A stretch of DNA of 14,437 nucleotides, taken from assembly GCA_035315685.1 (NCBI GenBank), contig DATFXR010000010.1, positions 1 through 14,437 on the forward strand, written 5' to 3'. Both the position numbers and the translations under genes were made by a program. This DNA comes from QHWK01 sp035315685. GTDB taxonomy: Bacteria > Acidobacteriota > Vicinamibacteria > Vicinamibacterales > CAVVIG01. This document shows positions 1 through 6,079 of the stretch, piece after piece. The notes under the pieces were generated by a model that was not told the origin of the DNA, made no database searches, and saw only the letters and a list, made by a program, of their open reading frames with translations. Position 1 is the stretch's first letter. Each line of letters opens with the position of its first letter.

Positions 1-150
1 GAGGCCCTCGCTGCGTGGGCGCGACGGAAGTACCGCCGGTTTCGCCGCCGAGAGCGTGCGTCGATGCACTGGCTGGGCCGCATCGCACGCCGCGATGCCA
101 GCCTGTTTGTCCACTGGCAACTTGGTGTAAAACCGAACGCTGGAGGGTAG
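1..150 (+). CDS. Group II intron reverse transcriptase/maturase, C-terminal tail (5' partial)
   Basis: The first 150 bases are open in frame 1 and end in TAG, giving 49 residues rich in Arg/Lys. The tail carries WARRKYRRFRRRERA, then GRIARRD and LFVHWQLG, which is the usual C-terminal end (after maturase domain X, in the DNA-binding region) of bacterial group II intron proteins. No HNH endonuclase domain follows. The family reverse-transcribes intron RNA and helps it splice; the RT fingers/palm and the start lie outside the window. The stop codon touches the domain V hairpin starting at 151, the normal arrangement for an ORF in domain IV. The identification rests on the residue pattern plus the adjacent intron RNA domains, so it is strong even though the fragment is short. 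Confidence 0.85.
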   Translation, partial: EALAAWARRKYRRFRRRERASMHWLGRIARRDASLFVHWQLGVKPNAGG

Positions 151-224
151 GAGCCGGATGAGGCGAGAGCTTCACGTCCGGTTCTGTGAGGGCGGAGAGG
201 TGCGACTCCTCTCCGCTACTCGAC
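151..224 (+). ncRNA. Group II intron domains V and VI with 3' splice site
   Basis: Domain V is 151-185. GAGCCGGA (151-158) pairs with TCCGGTTC (177-184), TGAGGC (159-164) pairs with GCTTCA (169-174), the loop is a GAGA (GNRA) tetraloop at 165-168, and a two-base bulge CG sits at 175-176. The catalytic AGC is at 152-154. Domain VI follows: GAG 188-190 pairs with CTC 219-221, GCGGAGAGG 192-200 pairs with CCTCTCCGC 208-216, and A218 is left bulged as the branch point. The intron ends GAC at 222-224, fitting the AY rule, with A218 seven bases from the end. All of this is read directly from the sequence and matches the canonical D5/D6 fold. Confidence 0.93.
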
Positions 225-794
225 GCAACGTGTACAGTCCACAGCGCACGAGCGGGACATCGCGTGATGGCGAACATCACGCGGTTCATCACGACGCGGG
301 TGAAGCTCAAAGTCAACGCGGCGAAGAGTGCTGTGGCGGCAGGACGTGGGCGGACGTTTCTCGGCTTCAGCTTCACTCATGGCCAACGACCGAAACGGCG
401 TCTCGCCGACAAAACGTTGGTCCGGTTTCGAGCGCGAGTCCGGGAGCTGACCCGACGTGTGCGCGGCGTGAGTCTTCGTCAGATGGTGGCGGAACTCGCC
501 GCGTACCTACGCGGGTGGCGGGCGTACTTCGGTTTCTGTGAGACGCCCACGATTCTCCGACGCCTTGACAAGTGGATCCGGCGACGGCTGCGCGCCGTCG
601 TCCGGAAACGATGGACCCAGCCGGGCACGCGCTTCCGCGAGTTGCGGAAGCGTGGTGTCAATGCGAAGGATGCCATCCTCACGGCGCGGAGCAACCGCGG
701 GCCGTGGCGGGTGATGCTCACAGCGGCGCTCTGCTGGGCGCTACCTAGCGTGTACTTCGACTCGCTGGGATTGCCTTATCTCGAACCGTCGTGA
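225..794 (+). pseudogene. Group II intron reverse transcriptase/maturase, C-terminal half, interrupted by an intron and frameshifted
   Basis: About 185 residues match the typical C-terminal part of group II intron maturases: SARAGHRVMANITRFI (end of the RT palm), KLKVNAAKSAV, FLGFSFT, KRRLADKTLVRF, TRRVRGVSLRQMV, AYLRGWRAYFGFC and the terminal YFDSLGLPYL. In this family the stretch just before is the catalytic YADD-C-NVYV. Here the codons AAC GTG TAC (N-V-Y, 227-235) follow the 3' splice site of the upstream intron, after GC that would complete the Cys codon. The upstream half, including YADD, must therefore lie 5' of the inserted intron, outside the window. One extra base near 236 shifts N-V-Y out of frame with the V-H-S-A-R-A-G that follows, so the host gene looks dead even if the inserted intron is spliced. 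An open frame from 186 exists but its first residues are intron RNA read by chance. Confidence 0.85.
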
Positions 795-808
795 TCGCTG
801 AACCGGCC

Positions 809-883
809 GAACCGCCGTGGTACGGACCCGTATGCCCGGTGGTGTGGGAGGGGTGACATCGCGAGGTGTCCCCCTATCCCAAT
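809..883 (+). ncRNA. Group II intron domains V and VI of the outer intron, with 3' splice site
   Basis: Fifteen bases after the maturase stop, ACCGCCG (811-817) pairs with CGGTGGT (837-843), and GTACG (820-824) pairs with CGTAT (829-833) around a GACC loop, with GC (834-835) as the two-base bulge. This is a domain V-type hairpin. Domain VI follows: GGG 846-848 with CCC 878-880, AGGGG 849-853 with CCCCT 871-875, GACATC 855-860 with GGTGTC 865-870, a GCGA tetraloop 861-864, and a bulged A876. The end AAT at 881-883 fits the AY rule, with the branch A eight bases from the end. The domain V sequence differs clearly from that of the first intron, so the two belong to different intron lineages. Confidence 0.82.
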
Positions 884-1158
884 CATTTCCACGGCCGCTT
901 ACCGCATTGCAGTCTTTCAGCGTCGGCTTCAGGGCGTTGCCGATACGACTCGCCGTCGATGACGAGGTCGTAGGCGTTGCTGGTGAAGCGATCGATCGCG
1001 CTCTGGGCACGCAGCGGATCGGCAAACGTGATCAGCCATTCGTCGGGGCCGCGATTCGATGTCACGATGATCGAGCCGGCGCGATGACGCTCGGTCAGGA
1101 TCTCGTAGAGGTCGCGACTCTCGGTCGGGTCGAGTGTATCGAGGGCGAAGTCGTCGAT
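883..1158 (-). pseudogene. istB: IS21-family helper ATPase IstB, C-terminal fragment
   Basis: The reverse strand from 1158 to the TGA at 883-885 gives 91 residues. It begins IDDFALDTLD, the Walker B region of IstB-type AAA+ ATPases, then DLYEILTERHRAGSIIVTSNRGPDEW (read in two parts), DPLRAQSAIDRF and IDGESYRQR, the usual IstB C-terminus. IstB loads and regulates the IS21 transposase IstA on DNA. The N-terminal half with Walker A is missing: the similarity stops exactly where the 18-bp palindrome of the RIT-like element begins (1160). At the other end the last codons run into the 3' end of the outer group II intron, which lies on the opposite strand. No istA is visible. The fragment cannot be functional. 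Confidence 0.85.
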
Positions 1159-1159
1159 T

Positions 1160-1177
1160 TATGTGGAGCTCCACATA
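1160..1177. repeat. 18-bp perfect palindrome at the RIT-like element end
   Basis: TATGTGGAGCTCCACATA is its own reverse complement over all 18 bases. It sits exactly at the boundary with the istB fragment. Its half-site TGTGGAG recurs in the inverted repeat at 1200-1268, so it may be a recombinase binding or crossover site. The function is inferred. Confidence 0.85.
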
Positions 1178-1199
1178 GTCGACTAATGCAATGCCCGCG

Positions 1200-1268
1200 G
1201 TAATGTGGAGTGAGGTGCCGGCCAGCAGTGTGGAATGGACAGCCGGCCGCATCCTGACTCCACATTAC
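1200..1268. repeat. Inverted repeat with TGTGGAG arms next to the recombinase gene
   Basis: GTAATGTGGAGT (1200-1211) is the exact reverse complement of ACTCCACATTAC (1257-1268). Inside these 12-bp arms the similarity continues imperfectly (GAGG/CCTC-like and GCCGGCC on both sides), giving a long imperfect stem around a loop near 1226-1240. It lies just after the stop of the last recombinase (1279) and shares the TGTGGAG core with the palindrome at 1160-1177. Likely roles are recombinase binding or a terminal structure of the element. Confidence 0.8.
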
Positions 1269-1278
1269 GGATGGCGCC

Positions 1279-2295
1279 TCACAACGCCGCGAGCCATTCG
1301 AGAATAGTCGCGTCCGATCGCCACGCGGCCGGGGTATCGTCACCGCCGGTTGGTCGTGCCTTCGTGAGCGCGGCTCGCTTGGTCTCCAAATCGATCGCCG
1401 CGTAGCGGTGCGTCGTATTCGGACTCGCGTGGCCCAACCAGTGGCTGATGGTCACGAGATCGACGCCAGCCTTCAGGAGGTGGACCGCTGCGCTGTGCCG
1501 CAAGCTGTGCGGGTGGAGCCGCTTGCCGGTGAGGCTTGGGCACGTTGTGCGGGCGCGGTTGCAGTATTTCGCGAGGACGTACCGCACGCCGAATCGGGTC
1601 AGCGGTGCGCCACGGTGATTGACAAAGAGCCGCACCGTCGATGCCGGAGTCAGGCCGCGCTCGCTGATGTACGCGTGCAGCAGCTGTCCCGTCTGGGGCC
1701 ATAAAGGACAGAGCCGCTCTTTTCGTCCCTTGCCAACGAGTCGGATGTGGGCTGGCGCGACCACCTGGACGTCGCAGGGGCGAGCGTCGAGGATTTCCTG
1801 GACGCGCGCGCCGGTGTTAAACATCGTGGCCAGCATCACGTAGTCTCGGCGCCCGTCACCCGTGGTCCGATCGATCGTGAGCAGCGCGGCTTGGATCTCG
1901 GAGTACTCGAGATATTCGACGACGCGGGCGGCGCTGCGCTTGAACGGGATTGCGAGGACGCGCTGACAGTGCTCAAGGTGCTCGGGATGCACACTGGCGA
2001 CAAACCGGAAAAACGCGTGAACGGCCGCGAGGCGAACATTCCGGGTCGAGGACCGATTGTGCCGGGTCTGCTCGGTGTCATTCAGAAAGGCGATGATGAC
2101 GTCCGGAGTCAGGATCCCGAGATCCAGCTGGGCCACCGACTGACCGCCGTGTGCCGCGGCAAACCGAAGCAGGAGAGCGAGGCTGTCGCGATAGCTGCGG
2201 ACGGTGTGCGGACTGGCCCCGCGGATCTGAGGAAGGTGCTGCGTGAAAAATCCGCGCAGCGCGCGCGCGAGCGTCGTGATCGCGACGGGCATCAT
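1279..2295 (-). CDS. Tyrosine recombinase/integrase, last gene of RIT-like element
   Basis: A 338-residue site-specific recombinase that cuts and rejoins DNA through a 3'-phosphotyrosine link. A SAM-like core-binding domain lies at about 5-105 (SPHTVRSYRDSLALLLRF), the catalytic domain at about 125-312. All expected catalytic residues are visible: R164 (TGARVQEI), K189 (VGKGRKER), H263 and R266 (HPHSLRH), H289 (HWLGH) and Y298 (THRYAA). The start is chosen at 2295 (ATGATG) because it overlaps the upstream recombinase stop as ATGA and the homologous sequence begins there; a longer open frame to 2442 only overlaps the neighbour. A GGAG stands a few bases upstream. It is full length and could be active, but its partners are truncated or missing, so mobilisation of the element is doubtful. 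Subfamily naming within the trio is not attempted. Confidence 0.88.
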   Translation of the reverse strand: MMPVAITTLARALRGFFTQHLPQIRGASPHTVRSYRDSLALLLRFAAAHGGQSVAQLDLGILTPDVIIAFLNDTEQTRHNRSSTRNVRLAAVHAFFRFVASVHPEHLEHCQRVLAIPFKRSAARVVEYLEYSEIQAALLTIDRTTGDGRRDYVMLATMFNTGARVQEILDARPCDVQVVAPAHIRLVGKGRKERLCPLWPQTGQLLHAYISERGLTPASTVRLFVNHRGAPLTRFGVRYVLAKYCNRARTTCPSLTGKRLHPHSLRHSAAVHLLKAGVDLVTISHWLGHASPNTTHRYAAIDLETKRAALTKARPTGGDDTPAAWRSDATILEWLAAL

Positions 2296-2809
2296 CGGCG
2301 ATCTCCGGCGGGTGGAGCGGTGACGAGCGCACCGCATGTCCGAAGGAATCGCAGATTGGCGGCTTCCGCCAGGGCCGACACAAAGGGCAGGTAATACGCC
2401 GTCGACACCGGCGACACGTGGCCCATGTACGTCGAGAGACACGGGAGCTTCGCTTGCGGATCAACGCCGCTGCGATACCAGCGGAGCAAGGCGTGCACGG
2501 CGAAGGTGTGCCGCAAGTCGTGCACGCGTGGCCGTGCGCCAGTCGACGTCCGAATATTTGCCGCGTCGAAAAGGGCGTCCACACCGCATCGGAGCGCCTC
2601 GCCGGTGTATGGCCGTCCTCCGCGCCGGGACCGATTCCAGATCAACGCACTGTCTGCCGCGATCGGGAAGCCGCGCTGTCGCCGCGCCAGCAGATAGGCT
2701 GCAAGCTCGCACTGAGCATCGCGCGATAGAGGCAGCAGGCGCGACTTGTGGAATTTGGACTCGCGCACGAGCAGCGTCTGGTCACGGGAGTCGTAATCGC
2801 CAACGGTCA
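2292..2809 (-). pseudogene. Tyrosine recombinase, C-terminal part, middle gene of RIT-like element
   Basis: About 172 residues of a tyrosine recombinase catalytic domain: TVGDYDSRDQTLLVRESK, FHKSRLLPLSRDA (catalytic Lys region), HDLRHTFAVHALLRWYRSGVD (His-x-x-Arg box), YMGHVSPVSTAYYLPF (second His and nucleophile Tyr region). The N-terminal domain and the first catalytic Arg are gone because at about 2809 the sequence changes to an IS110 transposase. The GTG that could start the remaining frame (2808-2810) is at the join and is not a natural start. The TGA stop at 2292-2294 overlaps the ATG of the next recombinase, showing they were co-translated. With the Arg missing, this gene cannot make an active recombinase. 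Confidence 0.85.
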
Positions 2810-3456
2810 CCCGGCACCGTCATCAGCCGGCACATGCGCTCGTCCTTCTCAGCCAGTTCCGTCAATTCGGCATCGGCGCTGGCGATTTGCGCACTGAGGG
2901 TTTCGAGCACCACGAGGAGCCGCTCCAAATGCGCTGGAAGACCCTCCGAGTCTGCTAACAGCGTGCGTCGCACTTTCTTGGGCAAGCTGTCCGGCGTCGC
3001 CCGAAGGGGCCCGACACGCGACCGCACATAACTGCGAACGCGGCTGACGAGCTGCGTGCGCGCTTTGATCAGCGCCTCTCGAGAGACGCAGATCGCTTTC
3101 ACCTCCTGGCTGCTCACCGAGGGAATGTGCACGGACGGGAGATTGATCCGACACGACGCTTCGCTCAGCGTCCGGGCATCTCGCACATCGTTTTTTAGTC
3201 GTCGTTGTCCGACACCCAGCGAACGCACCAAAGTCGCTGCGACGATGCGCACCTCGTGTCCGTGCCGTCTCGCAACAGTCGCGATCCGAAATGCCTCCGT
3301 GCACGTCTCCATCACCACGCGAGCAGGTGGCCGATTCCTCAGCACTCCCTCAAGCTCACGGGTCGCGCACCGCGTTTCCTCGATGATGTCGCCGCTCTCG
3401 CCGCGAACGCACACCTGGCTATCGCGACTGCCGAGATCGATACCGATATGGTCCAT
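2782..3456 (-). pseudogene. IS110-family transposase, N-terminal part (3' truncated)
   Basis: The reading starts at 3456 (MDHIGIDLGSRD) with AGGAG seven bases upstream, and gives 224 residues. The first 216 match the N-terminal DEDD (RuvC-like) domain and coiled region of IS110-family transposases: D7 in IGIDLG, E50 in VVMETCTEA, and D90 and D93 in LKNDVRDARTLSEA. The region ends at RLMTVPG, where the family continues into the C-terminal Tnp_20 domain with the catalytic serine. Here the sequence switches at 2808-2811 into the truncated recombinase, adding eight unrelated residues before a stop. IS110 transposases act with a bridge RNA made from a non-coding end of the element. The missing serine domain means this copy is inactive. 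A longer frame to 3507 has no family support. Confidence 0.88.
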
Positions 3457-3515
3457 GCTCGGTCTCCTCTCGCGCCCACTATCGTCGATGGAGCCTCGCC
3501 ACTTCATCCTTTCTG

Positions 3516-4061
3516 ATCAAGCGCAGCGCGCGGCTGGCGGAGCTGAAGCGACGCATCAATCGGTCGCCGCAGCTCACGTTCAAGGCATCAGGCACGCACC
3601 TGACGCAGGAGACCGGCAAAAACAAGTACACGTTCGGTCTGCTCTTCGATCAGGGCTTTTTCAGCGACACGGACGTGACGGCGAACCTGCTCTATTCGGT
3701 TGTGGACGACGTGCGCCTCGGCCCCGCGAATCTGTTTCAGGTGAAGCAACTCGGACTGAATGCGTCGCTGACGTCGAAGTTCGCGCGCGACGCGATCGTC
3801 AAGGGGCGGACCATCGACTGGACCAACGGCGCCACGGCAACCGTATTCACCAACGCATCGACTCTGCCGATCGACGTGCAGAACACGTGGAGGCTCTTCA
3901 CGAAGTTCGAGATTCCGTTGACCGATGCAGCGACGATCCCGATCTCGGTCGTGTACACGAACGATAAGAACGAACTGTCCAAGACTCAGTACATGACGGG
4001 CTTCGTCGGCATCACGTACGACTTCTCGGCAGTGTCGAAGTTATTCAAGCCGCACGGATGA
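3516..4061 (+). pseudogene. Beta-rich, porin-like protein, C-terminal fragment cut by IS110 insertion
   Basis: The frame reads about 181 residues from near 3516 to the TGA at 4059-4061, beginning LIKRSARLAELKRRINRSPQ. It continues with alternating hydrophobic/polar strands: FGLLFDQGFFSD, VTANLLYSVVDDV, TWRLFTKFEIPL, TIPISVVYTNDKNE, YMTGFVGITYDF. This looks like the C-terminal part of an outer-membrane beta-barrel or similar protein; I do not recognise the exact family. No sensible start or ribosome site exists: the frame runs back into antisense IS110 sequence, and a GTG at 3675 would start in the middle of the conserved strand pattern. The gene was therefore probably truncated when the IS110 element, or the deletion beside it, removed its 5' part. 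The next gene begins 80 bases downstream in the same direction, so they may once have been co-transcribed. Confidence 0.6.
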
Positions 4062-4140
4062 CCATGGACCGGACGTCCGTGTACATCGTTTTGGGGACAC
4101 GATCGTTCTTGCGATCTTCGATGAACGGGAGGAAGAGCCG

Positions 4141-5982
4141 GTGAACGTTTCCAGCGCTCCAGCATCGGGCAACGCCGACAAACCGCGAGACACGCCGGTT
4201 GAGGGATATGGTCTGGCCGCTTTGTCGACATACCTGGTCGGTCTGACGATCCTGATCGCCTTCGTCATCTGGAAGAGCATCCCGTCATGCGATCCCGAGG
4301 GCTTCATTGCGACCCGGCTCGCGCCGGCGCAGGCGCTCTCGACGGGCGGCGAGAAGCTGCGGATTTTCGGTGAGGGATTCGCACGTGACGTGAGGGTCCG
4401 CGTCGGCGACAAGATCGCGCCAGCGGCGGTGATCAGTCCGTTCGAGATCGACGTGACTGCGCCGCCGCAGCCGCCCGGCCGGGCGACGGTGACCGTCAGT
4501 CAAGTCGGATTTCCTCCGGTCGATGTCCCGGGCGGGCTCGAATACGTGTCCGGCGGTCCAGTCGTGCGCAGCATCGTCCCCCTTCAGGCGTTGACGGTCG
4601 GCGACGAACCGCTGCGAATCCTGGGAGATCGATTCAAGGGCGACGCTCGCGTCAAGATCGGCGCGCTCGATCCAGTGCCGGCGCTGTTCGTGAGCCCCGT
4701 GGAACTGGTCGTCCGCACGCCGAAGCATCCCCTCGGCGTGGTCGACGTCGTGGTGTCGCAGGGGAGCGAGTCGAGCTCGTTCCCGGGCCGGCTGCAATAC
4801 GTCGACACGCGGACACCGGCGACCGCCGCGCCGCCGGCGGCGCCTGTCCAGATCGGCGCGATCGATCCGCCCAGCGCGCAGGCGTGGGGCGGAGAGGCCA
4901 TTACGATTACAGGAACAGGATTCACGAGCGAGACCACGGTCCGCTTCGGCGGCGTGCCGGCCCGCGCCGTCAGCGTAGACGGTTCGCGGTTCATCACCGC
5001 TATCACTCCGATGCATCCGCCCGGGGCGGTCAGCGTGATGGTCGGAAACGACGCGTCTGTGAGCGCTCTCGACGGCAAATTCACCTTCGTGTGTCCGGCG
5101 GCGCCCGACAGGACGATGGTCCTGATCGTACTCCTCGCCGGCGCGCTCGGCGGCCTCGTGCACGCGCTGCGCTCGTTGTACTGGTACGCCGGCGAACAGA
5201 AGCTGGTCGTGAACTGGGTGCCGATGTATCTGCTGCTCCCGTTCGCGTCCGCAGCCCTCAGCTTCGTCTTCTATCTCGTGATTCGCGCCGGGCTCTACCA
5301 GCCGACGGCGGGAACGAACTATCTCCTCGTCGGCGTCGCGGCGCTCGTCGGCATGTTCAGTACGCAGGCCAACGAAAAGCTCAAGGCGATTGCCGAAGGA
5401 ATCTTCAGCAAGGCGCCGCAGGGCGCGAACGCGGCGCCGGCCGCCGACGGCGCATCCAAGGCCGGCGCGCCCACGATCTCCGGCATCAAGCCCGGTTCCG
5501 GCCCGCTCACTGGCGGCACGGTGGTGACAATCATGGGCTCCGGATTCACGCCGCAGTCGGTGGTGCGATTCGACCAGACCGTTTCGTCAAGCGTGACCCA
5601 CGTCAATGCGACGACGCTCAAGGCGGTCGTGCCGCAGCGCGGCAGCGCCGGTACCGTCGACGTAGCCGTCAAGACAGGCGACAAGGAGGTCGTGAAGGAG
5701 AAGGCCTACTCCTACACGATCCCGAAGGGCTCGATCACCGACGTCAATCCGAAGATCGGCACGCCGGCGGGCGGAACGAAGATAACGATCAAAGGGACGG
5801 CGTTCGCCGGGGACGTCGCGGTCTCGTTCGGAGAAGCCCTGGGAACCGCGCCGAAACTCCTCGATGGATCAACCATCGAGGTCACCTCGCCGGCTCAACC
5901 GGCGGGCAAGATCGATCTCCGCGTCGACGCAGGTTCGGACCTGATCGCCGTCGCTGCGGGCGCGTTCGAATACAAAGCGTGA
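4141..5982 (+). CDS. Membrane protein with five IPT/TIG domains
   Basis: 613 residues. A hydrophobic helix at about 26-45 is followed by three IPT/TIG immunoglobulin-like domains (about 57-137, 140-221, 237-317), each with a pattern like P..A..GG..I.I.G.GF. Then come three more hydrophobic segments (about 324-343, 358-383, 391-408), a basic stretch NEKLKAIAEGIFSK, and two further IPT domains (about 445-527 and 530-611; clear GGTVVTIMGSGF and GGTKITIKGTAF). Charge distribution puts the first three domains outside and the last two in the cytoplasm. The block around LRSLYWYAGEQKLV..WVPMYLLLPF looks like a conserved membrane module. The GTG start at 4141 follows GGGAGGA with good spacing. Its role is unknown; IPT domains usually bind partners or polysaccharide on the cell surface. 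No enzyme motif is seen. Confidence 0.85.
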   Translation: MNVSSAPASGNADKPRDTPVEGYGLAALSTYLVGLTILIAFVIWKSIPSCDPEGFIATRLAPAQALSTGGEKLRIFGEGFARDVRVRVGDKIAPAAVISPFEIDVTAPPQPPGRATVTVSQVGFPPVDVPGGLEYVSGGPVVRSIVPLQALTVGDEPLRILGDRFKGDARVKIGALDPVPALFVSPVELVVRTPKHPLGVVDVVVSQGSESSSFPGRLQYVDTRTPATAAPPAAPVQIGAIDPPSAQAWGGEAITITGTGFTSETTVRFGGVPARAVSVDGSRFITAITPMHPPGAVSVMVGNDASVSALDGKFTFVCPAAPDRTMVLIVLLAGALGGLVHALRSLYWYAGEQKLVVNWVPMYLLLPFASAALSFVFYLVIRAGLYQPTAGTNYLLVGVAALVGMFSTQANEKLKAIAEGIFSKAPQGANAAPAADGASKAGAPTISGIKPGSGPLTGGTVVTIMGSGFTPQSVVRFDQTVSSSVTHVNATTLKAVVPQRGSAGTVDVAVKTGDKEVVKEKAYSYTIPKGSITDVNPKIGTPAGGTKITIKGTAFAGDVAVSFGEALGTAPKLLDGSTIEVTSPAQPAGKIDLRVDAGSDLIAVAAGAFEYKA

Positions 5983-6033
5983 CGCGGAATTCTGGTCCTC
6001 GTCGCCGCTGGTGATCTGGCACTTTGCGACGGC

Positions 6034-6057
6034 CGGCGGGTCATCCGCCGATATAAT
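6034..6057 (+). promoter_or_regulatory. Consensus -10 box preceded by a 6-bp inverted repeat
   Basis: TATAAT at 6052-6057 is a perfect -10 hexamer in otherwise GC-rich sequence. It lies 22 bases before the ATG at 6080 and would give a leader of about 15 bases containing AGGAGG. CGGCGG (6034-6039) and CCGCCG (6045-6050) form a hairpin or operator-like repeat just upstream. No good -35 box stands at the usual distance (a TTGCGA at 6024-6029 is 22 bases away). The promoter call is an inference. Confidence 0.45.
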
Positions 6058-6079
6058 CGCAGCCGCGGGAGGAGGACCC

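Larger units (their letters stand above)
1..224 (+). mobile_element. Group II intron, 3' end (5' part outside window)
   Basis: This unit combines the maturase tail (1-150) with domains V-VI (151-224). The inferred 3' splice junction is 224/225. Sequence from 225 on belongs to a different group II intron maturase gene, so this element is nested in another intron. The intron RNA class is not assigned here. Confidence 0.88.
225..883 (+). mobile_element. Group II intron remnant (outer intron), 3' part
   Basis: It includes the maturase C-terminal half (225-794) and the D5/D6 RNA domains (809-883). The 5' part would lie upstream of the nested intron, outside the window. The 3' splice junction is placed at 883/884, where the antisense istB fragment ends; the istB stop codon (883-885, reverse strand) even uses the last intron base. 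Confidence 0.8.
1161..2809 (-). mobile_element. RIT-like (recombinases in trio) element, right part
   Basis: Two tyrosine recombinases of different subfamilies are encoded in the same direction with a 4-base ATGA overlap, next to a terminal region with inverted repeats (1160-1268). RIT elements carry three such recombinases in series between inverted repeats. Here the last gene is intact, the middle gene lacks its N-terminus, and the first is absent. The element end at about 1160 cuts an istB gene, which marks an insertion. The other end was lost at the IS110 junction near 2809. Assignment to the RIT group is from gene order and sequence type; two-recombinase relatives are possible. Confidence 0.65.

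Noticed and set aside
186..236. ATG/GTG-type start of a 202-residue frame at 186
   Set aside because: The first 17 codons are domain VI intron RNA read by chance; protein similarity begins only after the splice junction.
1160..1268. CRISPR-like repeats
   Set aside because: The repeats are inverted pairs, not regularly spaced direct repeats, and no cas gene is present.
1747..2394. Long rightward open frame opposite the recombinase
   Set aside because: It is the antisense shadow of the intact tyrosine recombinase and has no recognisable domain.
3056..3967. Long rightward frame of 303 residues
   Set aside because: It spans antisense IS110 and then the wrong frame of the beta-rich fragment; composition is low-quality and no domain is seen.
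4053..4095. CACGGA/TCCGTG stem and CGGACGTCCG palindrome followed by GTTTT
   Set aside because: Could be a weak terminator after the truncated gene, but the stem is short, the loop long and the T-run brief.
4884..6014. 376-residue frame inside the IPT protein
   Set aside because: Arg-rich out-of-frame shadow of the IPT gene, caused by high GC at third positions.
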